Both the position numbers and the translations under genes were made by a program. DNA of 23,667 nucleotides from a virus. The notes below the pieces were generated by a model. That model was not told where the DNA came from and searched no databases. It worked only from the letters and a program-made list of their open reading frames with translations. Positions 7,680 to 15,401 of this stretch are shown piece by piece. Positions within the stretch are counted from its first letter, which is position 1. Every line of letters starts with the position of its first letter. Location of the stretch: positions 1-23,667 of the IMG/VR virus record IMGVR_UViG_3300026097_000107. The stretch is one strand, 5' to 3'.

Positions 7680-9410
7680 ATGAGCTTTCAAGTCTCTCCA
7701 GGTGTTGAAGTCCGCGAAATTGATTTAACCAATGTTGTTCCAGCCGTTTCAAGTTCAGTCGGTGGTATTGCAGGCGCTTTTGCTTGGGGTCCAGTTGAAG
7801 AAATTGTTACCGTAGGATCAGAAAATAATTTGGTTAGTGTTTTTGGCAGACCTAATGACGACACCTACAAGTATTTTATGCCCGCCGCGCAATTTTTGCA
7901 ATATACAAATTCGCTACGGGTTGTTCGTACAAATAATTCTGGACAGTTAAATGCAGCCGCTGGCGGAGTTGGCATTTTAGTTAAAAATGAAACCGACTAC
8001 GATAACCTTTCCGTAACTGGTGATACTGCTGGCGAAGGATTTGAGTTTATTGCTAAATATCCTGGTGAATTAGGTAACAGTGTTCAAGTTGTAGTTTGTA
8101 CTAATGCTGCTGCTTTTGCTGATTCTTCATTTGCACCTTATGCAGGTCAGTTTGACTTTGCACCAAATGTAAGTGAATTTGCCGCAGATCGTGGACTCGT
8201 TTTAAACAGCGATAGCGATAATGGCGATGAAATGCACATTGTTATTGTTGACCAAGATGGCGCGTGGACAGGAATAGCTGGTACAATTTTAGAAGTATTC
8301 CAAGGCGTATCACAAGCATCAGATGCACGTCGTGCTGATGGATCATCCAATTACTATGTTGATGTTGTTAATCGACAATCAAAGTATGTTTGGTTTGGCC
8401 GTCATGACGATGAGTTGACCAATGCTGGTGAAACAGTTGCTACCGCAGGTTCTTTAGGATATGTCACCTTAGATACAGCAACATCGTATTCTTTGGGTGG
8501 TGCATCGAACGGATCATCGGCTGTTGCAACAGTAGGAGAACTTAAGACTGCTTATGACCTTTTTGGTGACGCAGAAACTGTTGATATTAATTTGATGATT
8601 GGCGCTGATGTATCTGAAACAGATGCTACTGCTCATGCAAACGGTTTGATTGCAATTGCTGAATCTCGTAAAGACATTGTTGTATTTTTATCACCTCCAA
8701 CTTCAGAAACAGTTAATAATGTTACTGCAGCCACGGACGTAAAGGCATGGGCCGATACGGTTTCGTCAAGCTCATATGCAGTAATGGATTCTACAGCTTT
8801 GTATGTGTATGATAAGTACAATGACAAATATCGCTGGACAATTGCTGCTGGTTCTGTTGCAGGTCTCTGCGCATTTACAGATTCTGTTACTGATCCATGG
8901 TTTAGCCCAGCAGGATTTACCCGTGGACAGCTCCGCGGCGTAACAAAAATTGCTTTTAACCCAAAGAAAGCAGATCGTGATGATTTGTACAAAGCTCGAG
9001 TCAATCCAATTGTTGCATTCCCAGGTGAAGGTATTATACTTTACGGCGATAAAACTGCATTGGTTAAGCCATCTGCATTTGATCGCATTAATGTACGCCG
9101 TTTGTTTATTACTCTTGAAAAGGCAACTGCTACTGCAGCTAAGTTTCAGCTCTTTGAGTTTAACGACGAGTTTACTCGTGCTCAGTTCCGTAACTTAGTC
9201 GAGCCATTCCTTCGTGATGTTCAAGGTCGTCGCGGTATTACAGACTTTGCAGTTATTTGCGATGACAGTAACAATACGGCTGAGGTTATTGACTCAAACC
9301 GCTTTGTTGCAGACATCTATATCAAACCTGCAAGATCCATTAACTTTATCACATTGAATTTCATTGCCACTCGTACTGGTGTTGAGTTCTCTGAGATCGT
9401 TGGACAATAA
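7680..9410 (+). CDS. 18: Tail sheath protein gp18
   Basis: This is the contractile sheath subunit that polymerises around the gp19 tube and contracts to drive it through the host envelope. The N-terminus SFQVSPGVEVREIDLTNVVP and the GAFAWGP motif are typical. The C-terminal part with NVRRLFITLEKAT, then FEFNDEFTRAQFRNLVEPFL and the DVQGRRGI segment, is the most conserved region of T4-like sheath proteins. Length is 576 residues against about 659 in T4, the loss falling in the variable surface domains in the middle. A strong ribosome site (AAGGGG) lies about 8 bp before the ATG, and a late promoter lies upstream. gp19 follows after 13 bp, so sheath and tube are cotranscribed. Confidence 0.95.
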   Translation: MSFQVSPGVEVREIDLTNVVPAVSSSVGGIAGAFAWGPVEEIVTVGSENNLVSVFGRPNDDTYKYFMPAAQFLQYTNSLRVVRTNNSGQLNAAAGGVGILVKNETDYDNLSVTGDTAGEGFEFIAKYPGELGNSVQVVVCTNAAAFADSSFAPYAGQFDFAPNVSEFAADRGLVLNSDSDNGDEMHIVIVDQDGAWTGIAGTILEVFQGVSQASDARRADGSSNYYVDVVNRQSKYVWFGRHDDELTNAGETVATAGSLGYVTLDTATSYSLGGASNGSSAVATVGELKTAYDLFGDAETVDINLMIGADVSETDATAHANGLIAIAESRKDIVVFLSPPTSETVNNVTAATDVKAWADTVSSSSYAVMDSTALYVYDKYNDKYRWTIAAGSVAGLCAFTDSVTDPWFSPAGFTRGQLRGVTKIAFNPKKADRDDLYKARVNPIVAFPGEGIILYGDKTALVKPSAFDRINVRRLFITLEKATATAAKFQLFEFNDEFTRAQFRNLVEPFLRDVQGRRGITDFAVICDDSNNTAEVIDSNRFVADIYIKPARSINFITLNFIATRTGVEFSEIVGQ

Positions 9411-9423
9411 GGAGAGATAAAAA

Positions 9424-9951
9424 ATGGCTATCTTAGGCGTTGATGACTTTAAGTCAAAACTAGTCGGTGGTGGTGCTCGCTCCAACCTGTTCAAAGCAAA
9501 CGTTAATTTTCCAGCTTATGCTGCTGGTGATGTTGAATTGACATCATTTATGTGCAAAGGAGCTCAGCTTCCTGCATCAACAATTGCACCTATCACGATT
9601 CCATTTCGTGGTCGTCAGGTACAAATTGCAGGTGATCGCACATTTGAACCAGCAACATTAACAATTATTAACGATACGGACTTTGCAGTTCGTAATGCAT
9701 TTGAACGTTGGATGAATGGTATTAATCAAAATCGCTCCAACACTGGTCTTACTAACCCAACTGATTATCAAGCAGATATTATTATCGAACAACTCGATAA
9801 ATCTGGCGTGGTTGTCAAGTCGTACTTCCTGCGTGGTTGCTTTCCAACTAGCTTGAGTGCAATTGAAGTGTCTTATGACAATGAAAATGCAATTGAGGAA
9901 TTTTCGGTTGAAATGCAAGTACAATATTGGGATGCGGGAACGACATCGTAA
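9424..9951 (+). CDS. 19: Tail tube protein gp19
   Basis: This is the inner tail tube subunit through which DNA passes. The 175-residue protein begins MAILGVDDFKSKLVGGGARS and continues NLFKANVNFP, with PFRGRQVQIAGDR and the ISVxYDNENxIEEFSVEMQVQYW-type C-terminus of the gp19 family. T4 gp19 is about 163 residues. A clear GGAGA ribosome site precedes the ATG. It is the last gene before a GC-rich hairpin, so it probably closes a gp18-gp19 transcript, which fits the high copy number needed for both proteins. The gp3-like protein at 15402 has a related fold. Confidence 0.94.
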   Translation: MAILGVDDFKSKLVGGGARSNLFKANVNFPAYAAGDVELTSFMCKGAQLPASTIAPITIPFRGRQVQIAGDRTFEPATLTIINDTDFAVRNAFERWMNGINQNRSNTGLTNPTDYQADIIIEQLDKSGVVVKSYFLRGCFPTSLSAIEVSYDNENAIEEFSVEMQVQYWDAGTTS

Positions 9952-9962
9952 TTAGTATTGTT

Positions 9963-9970
9963 GATAAATA
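9963..9970 (+). promoter_or_regulatory. Late-promoter-like GATAAATA upstream of gp20
   Basis: GATAAATA differs from the T4 late octamer by the first base only. It lies in the gp19-gp20 gap, 52 bp before the gp20 ATG. A start site would fall at about 9977, just before the hairpin at 9980-9998. One-mismatch octamers are not rare in AT-rich DNA, so this is moderate evidence. Confidence 0.5.
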
Positions 9971-9979
9971 AAGGAATAC

Positions 9980-9998
9980 GGGAGGGCTTGTCCCTCCC
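9980..9998 (+). terminator. GC-rich hairpin between gp19 and gp20
   Basis: GGGAGGG (9980-9986) pairs perfectly with CCCTCCC (9992-9998) across a 5-nt loop. The bases after it (TGTTTCCC) are only modestly T-rich, so it is a weak intrinsic terminator or a stabilising 3' hairpin for the sheath/tube transcript. Its place just after a late-promoter-like motif means it could also sit at the 5' end of the gp20 transcript. Confidence 0.65.
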
Positions 9999-10022
9999 TG
10001 TTTCCCTAGGAGTTGTAAAATA

Positions 10023-11540
10023 ATGGCAGATACTAGTAATACCGGATTCAATATATTTGGATTTGAAATCAAGCGAAAGAATGATGAAAAGGAAGAAAAT
10101 AAAAAAGCTTCCTTTGTACCTCCTACGACTGAAGACGGGGAAGGTTATATTGTTAATGCTGGTGGTTACTTTGGTTCATATGTTGATATGGAAGGTACAT
10201 CAGCGCGTACCGAAAGAGACCTAATATTAAAATATCGAGACATTGCGCAGCAGCCTGAGTGCGACGCAGCTATTGAGGATATTGTAAACGAATCAATTAT
10301 ATCGGATGAAGATTCTTATCCTGTTTCAATTATGTTAGATGATTTGGATCAGTCAGATAAAATTAAAGACATGATTCGTGAAGAATTCAACTACATCATT
10401 AAATTATTAAACTTCAACTGGTATGGGCACGATATGTATCGCCGTTGGTACATTGACGGGCGATTGTACTTTCATAAAATTATTGATGAAAAAAATCCTA
10501 AGAGAGGATTACTTGAACTGCGATCAGTTGACGCAACAAAAATTCGTAAAGTTCGTGAAATAAAACAAGAACGTGATCCTAAAACTGGAGTTAGTTTAGT
10601 TAAAGATATTAATGAATATTTTGTTTATCAATCCGATGCATTAGCAAAGTCAAATCAAGGATTGAAGATTGCAAAGGATTCAATTTGCTATGTGACATCT
10701 GGTGTGTTAGATCCAGCTCGTAAAAAAGTGCTGTCATATTTGCATAAAGCATTAAAACCAGTCAATCAGCTTCGCATGATGGAAGACTCTTTGGTAATTT
10801 ATCGTCTTTCACGTGCACCAGAGCGTCGTATTTTTTACATTGATGTCGGTAACTTACCAAAAGGTAAGGCTGAGGAATACCTTCGTAACGTCATGTCGAA
10901 GTATCGTAATAAAATGGTTTATGACGCAAATACTGGCGAAATGAAAGATGACCGTAAACATATGTCAATGCTCGAAGACTTTTGGTTGCCGCGTCGAGAA
11001 GGCGGTCGAGGTACAGAAATTACAACTCTTCCTGGCGGTGAAAACCTTGGGCAAATTGACGATATTGTTTATTTTCAAAAGAAGTTGTACAAATCACTTA
11101 ATGTTCCAGTCAACAGACTTGAGCAAGAAGCTCAATTTTCACTTGGCAGATCTACGGAAATTACTCGTGACGAGTTAAAGTTTCAAAAATTTATTTCGCG
11201 TCTTCGTAAAAAATTCTCTGCTCTTTTTATTGACTTGCTTAAAACTCAGTTAATTCTCAAAGGCATTTTTACTGAAGAAGAGTGGAATGAAATAAAGCAA
11301 GATATTAATATTGACTTTCTTGAGGACAACCATTTTACTGAACTGAAAAACGCTGAGCTATTGCGAGATAGAATTTCAATACTTCGTGATATGAATGAAT
11401 ACGTTGGTCGGTATTATTCAATTGAGTGGGTTCGTAAAAATGTTCTTCAACAAGATGAAGATGAAATAAAAGAAATTGATAAACAGGTTAAGGCAGAAAA
11501 AACTGCAGGTGAAATACCAAACCCTGATGAAATGAATTAG
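10023..11540 (+). CDS. 20: Portal vertex protein gp20
   Basis: The portal is a dodecamer at one capsid vertex; it starts prohead assembly, docks the terminase and later joins the neck. This 505-residue protein (T4 about 524) carries strongly conserved stretches: ERDLILKYRDIAQQPECDAA, EDIVNESI, the NWYGHDMYRRWYIDGRLYFH segment, RAPERRIFYIDVGNLPK, and the SLNVPVNRL and FSLGRSTEI region. These identify T4-family portals with little doubt. The ATG follows an AGGAG ribosome site. The N-terminal 35 residues are charged and less conserved. The next gene, gp67, has its own late promoter. Confidence 0.96.
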   Translation: MADTSNTGFNIFGFEIKRKNDEKEENKKASFVPPTTEDGEGYIVNAGGYFGSYVDMEGTSARTERDLILKYRDIAQQPECDAAIEDIVNESIISDEDSYPVSIMLDDLDQSDKIKDMIREEFNYIIKLLNFNWYGHDMYRRWYIDGRLYFHKIIDEKNPKRGLLELRSVDATKIRKVREIKQERDPKTGVSLVKDINEYFVYQSDALAKSNQGLKIAKDSICYVTSGVLDPARKKVLSYLHKALKPVNQLRMMEDSLVIYRLSRAPERRIFYIDVGNLPKGKAEEYLRNVMSKYRNKMVYDANTGEMKDDRKHMSMLEDFWLPRREGGRGTEITTLPGGENLGQIDDIVYFQKKLYKSLNVPVNRLEQEAQFSLGRSTEITRDELKFQKFISRLRKKFSALFIDLLKTQLILKGIFTEEEWNEIKQDINIDFLEDNHFTELKNAELLRDRISILRDMNEYVGRYYSIEWVRKNVLQQDEDEIKEIDKQVKAEKTAGEIPNPDEMN

Positions 11541-11553
11541 AAAATATTATTTT

Positions 11554-11561
11554 TATAAATA
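11554..11561 (+). promoter_or_regulatory. T4-type late promoter (TATAAATA) for gp67 and the head genes
   Basis: A perfect TATAAATA lies in the 39-bp gap between gp20 and gp67, inside the same 16-base sequence as the gp18 promoter. Transcription would start near 11568, almost on the AAAGGAG ribosome site (11567-11573), giving a leader of only about 10-12 nt before the ATG at 11580. Confidence 0.85.
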
Positions 11562-11579
11562 TAATCAAAGGAGTTTATT

Positions 11580-11786
11580 ATGTCTGATACAAACGAATTA
11601 ATAGCAGCTTTGGCAAGCAATGACATGGTTAAAGCTGGTGAGTCGTTTAATTCTATTATGAGTGATAAAATCAGTAGCGCCCTTGATGATACAAAGGTAC
11701 AAATGGCACAAACGATGATGGGTGCAGAAGATACTGAAGAATCAATTGAACAAGATAACGACGATATTGAAAATGATGAACTTTAA
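11580..11786 (+). CDS. 67: Prohead core protein gp67
   Basis: This is a small component of the prohead core that helps set head shape and is removed or trimmed on maturation. The 68-residue protein has the gp67 pattern: a helical N-terminal half (NELIAALASNDMVKAGESF, then a segment ending in VQMAQTMM) and a highly acidic C-terminal tail rich in D and E. T4 gp67 is about 80 residues with the same layout. It directly follows the portal gene, as in T4, with its own late promoter and a strong GGAG ribosome site. It overlaps the next gene by 14 bp. Confidence 0.85.
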   Translation: MSDTNELIAALASNDMVKAGESFNSIMSDKISSALDDTKVQMAQTMMGAEDTEESIEQDNDDIENDEL

Positions 11787-11985
11787 AGAATTTAGGCAAT
11801 CTTTGTTTGAAGCTGCCACCGAAGGCAAACCATACAAGATTGGGAAGTATAAAGCTGAAATTAGAAAGCAAGGAAATAAGTTTGTTGCTTTTTTAGATGG
11901 TGAACAGTTTGACAAATTCAGGTCTATTAAGGAAGCTGAAAAGGCGTTAAAAGATTTTGTAGAATTATTGGGTAAACAAAAATAA
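11773..11985 (+). CDS. 68: Prohead core / internal protein in the gp68 position
   Basis: This small basic protein (70 aa from the ATG at 11773) begins MMNFKEFRQSLFEA. The frame extends upstream to 11722, but that part is read inside gp67, so the ATG pair at 11773/11776 is the likely start. The first 13 residues resemble the capsid-targeting sequence of T4 internal proteins (MKTYQEFIAEA) and end in LFE|A, matching the gp21 cleavage rule L/I-x-E. Cutting after E13 would leave a 57-residue Lys-rich protein inside the capsid. Gene 68 lies here in T4 (141 aa there), but sequence similarity to gp68 is not evident to me. Its stop shares a base with the next ATG. Confidence 0.65.
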   Translation: MMNFKEFRQSLFEAATEGKPYKIGKYKAEIRKQGNKFVAFLDGEQFDKFRSIKEAEKALKDFVELLGKQK

Positions 11986-12254
11986 TGGCAAAGTATAGAC
12001 CTATTAGCACAGAGGTTGCTGCACCAACAACGCTAGGAACAGCTGTTACAGTATCAGATGCTCATGTTGTTAGAGTAACAAATACTGCAGCATCTGCGTC
12101 GTATCTTGTAACTCTAGTTGATGATACTGGTGCAGTGGCAGGCACAATGACCATATTAGGTTTTGAGGTAGTGTTAATTGATAAGCCAAAACTATGGAAA
12201 TTGTTTGCTGCAGATGCTGCGGTTAAATTCACATCGGTAACGTATCCAACATGA
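11985..12254 (+). CDS. Small conserved-looking protein of unknown function, head module (89 aa)
   Basis: This 89-residue protein begins MAKYRPISTEVAAPTTLGTA. It is rich in V, T and A and looks like a compact beta-sandwich (HVVRVTNT, SYLVTLVD, TMTILGFEVVLIDK, KFTSVTYPT). T4 has no counterpart between 68 and 21, but I recall similar short proteins in this neighbourhood of marine T4-like phages, with no known function. It begins on the last base of the previous stop (TAATG) and overlaps gp21 by four bases (ATGA), so it is tightly coupled to the prohead genes. A small structural or head-decoration protein is possible; that is inferred from the fold pattern and location only. Confidence 0.7.
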   Translation: MAKYRPISTEVAAPTTLGTAVTVSDAHVVRVTNTAASASYLVTLVDDTGAVAGTMTILGFEVVLIDKPKLWKLFAADAAVKFTSVTYPT

Positions 12255-12919
12255 AATTAATAACAGAAAACATTGAAGACGTACAATTCGTTCTTCAAGA
12301 AGATAAAAATACTGGTAAGAAAAAAGCTCTTATCGAAGGTATCTTTATGCAAGCTGAACAGCGTAACCGAAATGGTAGGATATATCCTAAAGCTGTTTTA
12401 GAAGGTGCAATTAAAAGATATATGTCAGAACAAGTTGCCAGAAATCGTGCCGTTGGTGAGTTGAATCACCCTGAAGGGCCAACGATTAATCTGGATAAAG
12501 TATCACATCGCATTACAGAACTCAATTGGGACGGAAATAATGTGATGGGTAAAGCGCTATTGCTAGACACGCCTATGGGTCAAATCGCTCGCGGTTTGAT
12601 GGAAGGTGGTGTACAGCTAGGCGTTTCTAGTCGTGGTATGGGTAGTCTTGAGCAACGCAGCGGTGTATCATATGTTAAGCCAGACTTTATGTTGGCTACG
12701 GTTGACATCGTGCAAGATCCATCGGCACCTGACGCTTTTGTTAATGGAATAATGGAAGGCGTCGAATGGATTTTAGAAAACGGTGAATGGATCGTTAAAA
12801 ACGGTATTGCTACACCTCAAGATTTTGAACAGTATGAGACTGAAATTATGAAGGCGCCATCTCGTCAGTTAGCTGAGACGCAGATGAAAGCTTTCAAAGA
12901 TTTCCTCTCGAAACTTTAA
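12251..12919 (+). CDS. 21: Prohead core scaffold protease gp21
   Basis: This is the maturation protease of T4-like phages (S80 family). It assembles in the prohead core, then cleaves gp22, gp67, gp68, gp23 and itself before DNA packaging. At 222 residues it matches the T4 protein (about 212). Visible family motifs include QRNRNGRIYPKAVLE (residues 38-51), GELNHPEGP with the likely catalytic H73, and GVSSRGMGS with the likely nucleophile at S126 or S127. The ATG overlaps the preceding stop as ATGA. gp22 follows after 19 bp, so protease and scaffold are made together as in T4. Catalytic residues are placed by motif, not by alignment. Confidence 0.94.
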   Translation: MKLITENIEDVQFVLQEDKNTGKKKALIEGIFMQAEQRNRNGRIYPKAVLEGAIKRYMSEQVARNRAVGELNHPEGPTINLDKVSHRITELNWDGNNVMGKALLLDTPMGQIARGLMEGGVQLGVSSRGMGSLEQRSGVSYVKPDFMLATVDIVQDPSAPDAFVNGIMEGVEWILENGEWIVKNGIATPQDFEQYETEIMKAPSRQLAETQMKAFKDFLSKL

Positions 12920-12938
12920 CTCAATAGGAGTAAAACAC

Positions 12939-13910
12939 ATGTCTGAAAAACATGAAGGCCTCCAAGATGATCTCGTTGAAGACGTTGAAGATTTTGACGG
13001 GGAAATCGAAGAGGCAATGGGTCATAACCCAGAAACAGCAGAAGCAGACTCAGTAAAATCTGTCGATGCTGCAGGTGATAAGACCAAAAAGCAACCACTT
13101 CGCAAAGGCGATAAGCAAAATTCTGAGCCAATGAAACCTTCTGGTCTCAAGGCAAAAGAAATGGTTATGGCAAAAGGCGTAGCTAAGGAAGACGTACAAG
13201 GTGCATTTGATGACGACTTGTCAGCCTTAGTTGAATCCGAAGCAACACTGTCGGAAGGATTTAAAGAAAAAGCTGAAGTTATTTTTGAAGCAGCTCTTTC
13301 TTCTAAATTGTCTGAGCATGTCGAGCGCCTTGAAGAGCAATATGAAACACAACTTTCTGAGCAAGTACAACAAATTCAAGAAGAACTCGTCGAAAAAGTT
13401 GACGGCTACTTGAGCTATGTTGTCGAGTCATGGGTAGATGAAAACAAGTTAGCAATTGAAAACGGTCTTCGTGCTGAAATTGCTGAATCGTTTATGTCTG
13501 CTCTACATGGTGTTTTCACTGAGCATTATATTCAAGTGCCTGAAGAAAAAGTTGATCTTGTTGACGGTTTAGCCGACAAGGTTGATGAACTCGAAGAGCA
13601 ATTGAATACTACCGTTCAGCGCAACATTGAGTTGTCAGAATCCATCAAGCAATATGCCCGCGAAGCAGTTATTCAAGAGGCAGCTAAGGATTTGTCAGAA
13701 GCTCAGGCTGAAAAGCTTAAGTCTTTAACCGAAGATATTGCTTTTGATTCGGAAGATACTTTTTCAATGAAAGTTGATACCATCAAAGAGTCATATTTTA
13801 AAAAGCAATCTGTTCAAGCCCAATCTGAGGAAGAGCAAATTGATGAGGAAACAAAGCACACTGAAGTTTCCCCATTAATGGAGCAATACCTCTCTGCACT
13901 TAAGAAATAA
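12939..13910 (+). CDS. 22: Prohead scaffolding core protein gp22
   Basis: gp22 is the main internal scaffold on which gp23 assembles, later broken down by gp21. The 323-residue protein is acidic, nearly free of aromatic residues over long stretches and predicted to be mostly coiled coil (for example residues 105-190 and 215-290). It contains five LSE triplets (TLSEG, KLSEH, QLSEQ, ELSES, DLSEA), each matching the gp21 cleavage rule. T4 gp22 is about 269 residues. The extra N-terminal charged region (1-75) may be variable. A GGAG ribosome site precedes the ATG, and gp23 follows after 19 bp. Position between 21 and 23 makes the assignment secure. Confidence 0.92.
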   Translation: MSEKHEGLQDDLVEDVEDFDGEIEEAMGHNPETAEADSVKSVDAAGDKTKKQPLRKGDKQNSEPMKPSGLKAKEMVMAKGVAKEDVQGAFDDDLSALVESEATLSEGFKEKAEVIFEAALSSKLSEHVERLEEQYETQLSEQVQQIQEELVEKVDGYLSYVVESWVDENKLAIENGLRAEIAESFMSALHGVFTEHYIQVPEEKVDLVDGLADKVDELEEQLNTTVQRNIELSESIKQYAREAVIQEAAKDLSEAQAEKLKSLTEDIAFDSEDTFSMKVDTIKESYFKKQSVQAQSEEEQIDEETKHTEVSPLMEQYLSALKK

Positions 13911-13929
13911 ACCCAAGGAGAAAACTTAA

Positions 13930-15303
13930 ATGTTTAACGCAGAAACCCTAGTTGAAAAGTGGAGCCCAGTTCTTGAAAACGAACATGCCCCATCAATTCA
14001 AGATAAGTACAAAAAAGCTATTACCGCAGCAATTCTTGAAAATACTGAAAAGGCACTCGCTGAAGAGCGCGGTCAATCTCAGTACTTGAGCGAAGCTGCT
14101 CCTACTAACTCCACCTCTGGTGGTACTGGTGCAATCAACAACTGGGATCCTATCCTTATTTCGTTGGTTCGCCGTGCAATGCCTAACCTTATTGCATATG
14201 ATATTGCTGGTGTTCAGCCAATGTCAGGTCCTACTGGTTTGATCTTCGCAATGAAGTCACGCTACAACGACAATGCAAACCGTTTGAATGCAACAGAAGC
14301 TTTGTTCAACGAAGCTGATACTGATTACAGCTCAAGCTCATTCAGTGGCACATCAGGCACTCCTAAGAATGGTACTCATTCTGGAGATTCTTCTTCGCTT
14401 CCAGGTACAGATGTTGTTCCTACTGGCGGTGACGATGTTGCTGATGGCTTTGGTTTTGGTGGTGGTATGACCACTCAGCAAGGTGAAGCTCTTGGTGATG
14501 CATCAGGCAATGCTTTCCCAGAAATGTCATTCACAATTGAAAAAGCAACTGTTAGTGCTAAAACACGCGCTTTGAAAGCTGAATACACAATGGAACTCGC
14601 TCAAGACTTGCGCGCTGTCCATGGTTTGGATGCTGAAGCTGAATTGGCTAACATTTTGTCGGCTGAAATTCTTGCTGAAATTAATCGCGAGCTCATTCGT
14701 ACGGTTAACTCACGCGCTAAGCTTGGTTGCCAACAATCAGATTTGGCTACTGCTGGTACGTTTGATTTGGACGTTGATGCTGATGGCCGTTGGTCAGTTG
14801 AAAAGTACAAGGGCTTGGTTGTTCAGCTCGAGCGTGAAGCAAATGTTATTGCACGTGAAACACGTCGCGGTAAAGGTAACTTCATTATCTGTTCATCGGA
14901 TGTTGCAACTGCTCTCCGTGCATCAGGTATGTTAGACTACACACCAGCAATGGCTGCTAACACCAACTTGCAAGTTGACGATACTGGCAATACCTTTGCT
15001 GGTTTGTTGAACAGCGGCATCAAGGTCTACATCGATCCTTATGCAACTGTCAACTACTTGACAATGGGTTATCGCGGTGCAAGCCCATATGATGCTGGTT
15101 TGTTCTATTGCCCATACGTGCCACTCACAATGGTTCGTGCAGTTGGTGAGAACAACTTCCAGCCAAAAATTGGTTTCAAGACTCGCTACGGCATGGTCGC
15201 AAACCCATTTGTTCAGGCAACACCTCAGAGCGACATTGGTGCGGTTCGTTCAAACCAATACTATCGTATCTTTAAGGTTGCTAACATCCTCGGTGAGGGT
15301 TAA
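13930..15303 (+). CDS. 23: Major capsid protein gp23
   Basis: This is the HK97-fold major head protein. The N-terminus (MFNAETLVEKWSPVLE, then HAPSI and YKKAITAAILENTEKAL) is the assembly peptide. It ends in QYLSEA, and cutting after E55 by gp21 would match T4 maturation at LSE|A. The core shows GGTGAINNWDPILISLVRRA, PNLIAYDIAGVQPM, and later GYRGASPYDAGLFYCPYVPL and FKTRYGMVANPF, all typical of gp23. Length is 457 residues against about 521 in T4. Residues about 118-195 hold a Ser/Gly-rich insertion. Strong AAGGAG ribosome site, and a strong terminator follows. No gene 24 vertex paralogue follows in this window. Confidence 0.97.
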   Translation: MFNAETLVEKWSPVLENEHAPSIQDKYKKAITAAILENTEKALAEERGQSQYLSEAAPTNSTSGGTGAINNWDPILISLVRRAMPNLIAYDIAGVQPMSGPTGLIFAMKSRYNDNANRLNATEALFNEADTDYSSSSFSGTSGTPKNGTHSGDSSSLPGTDVVPTGGDDVADGFGFGGGMTTQQGEALGDASGNAFPEMSFTIEKATVSAKTRALKAEYTMELAQDLRAVHGLDAEAELANILSAEILAEINRELIRTVNSRAKLGCQQSDLATAGTFDLDVDADGRWSVEKYKGLVVQLEREANVIARETRRGKGNFIICSSDVATALRASGMLDYTPAMAANTNLQVDDTGNTFAGLLNSGIKVYIDPYATVNYLTMGYRGASPYDAGLFYCPYVPLTMVRAVGENNFQPKIGFKTRYGMVANPFVQATPQSDIGAVRSNQYYRIFKVANILGEG

Positions 15304-15335
15304 TTAGCTACATACCTTAATCGGTAGTTATTAAG

Positions 15336-15362
15336 GAAAGGGACTTCGGTCCCTTTCTTTTT
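15336..15362 (+). terminator. Strong intrinsic terminator after gp23 (UUCG tetraloop)
   Basis: A 9-bp perfect stem (15336-15344 with 15349-15357) is closed by C-G around a TTCG loop, and is followed by five T residues (15358-15362). The C(UUCG)G loop is exceptionally stable. It lies 33 bp after the gp23 stop and just before the next late promoter, so it ends the head-gene transcript and probably protects the abundant gp23 mRNA. Confidence 0.93.
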
Positions 15363-15365
15363 GCT

Positions 15366-15373
15366 TATAAATA
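15366..15373 (+). promoter_or_regulatory. T4-type late promoter (TATAAATA) for the gp3-like gene
   Basis: A perfect TATAAATA lies 3 bp after the terminator T-run and 28 bp before the ATG at 15402. Transcription would start near 15380. The wider 16-base sequence shared by the gp18 and gp67 promoters is not kept here beyond TTATAAATA. Confidence 0.8.
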
Positions 15374-15401
15374 ATGATATAATACGATAGGATTTTCTAT
15401 T

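Noticed and set aside
8633-9004. 123-residue open frame on the minus strand inside gp18
   Set aside because: It is antisense to the most secure part of the sheath gene, with no ribosome site or family motif.
11722-11772. Upstream start for the gp68-position gene
   Set aside because: The extra 17 residues are read from within gp67. The ATG at 11773 gives a capsid-targeting-like N-terminus and a short overlap typical of this genome.
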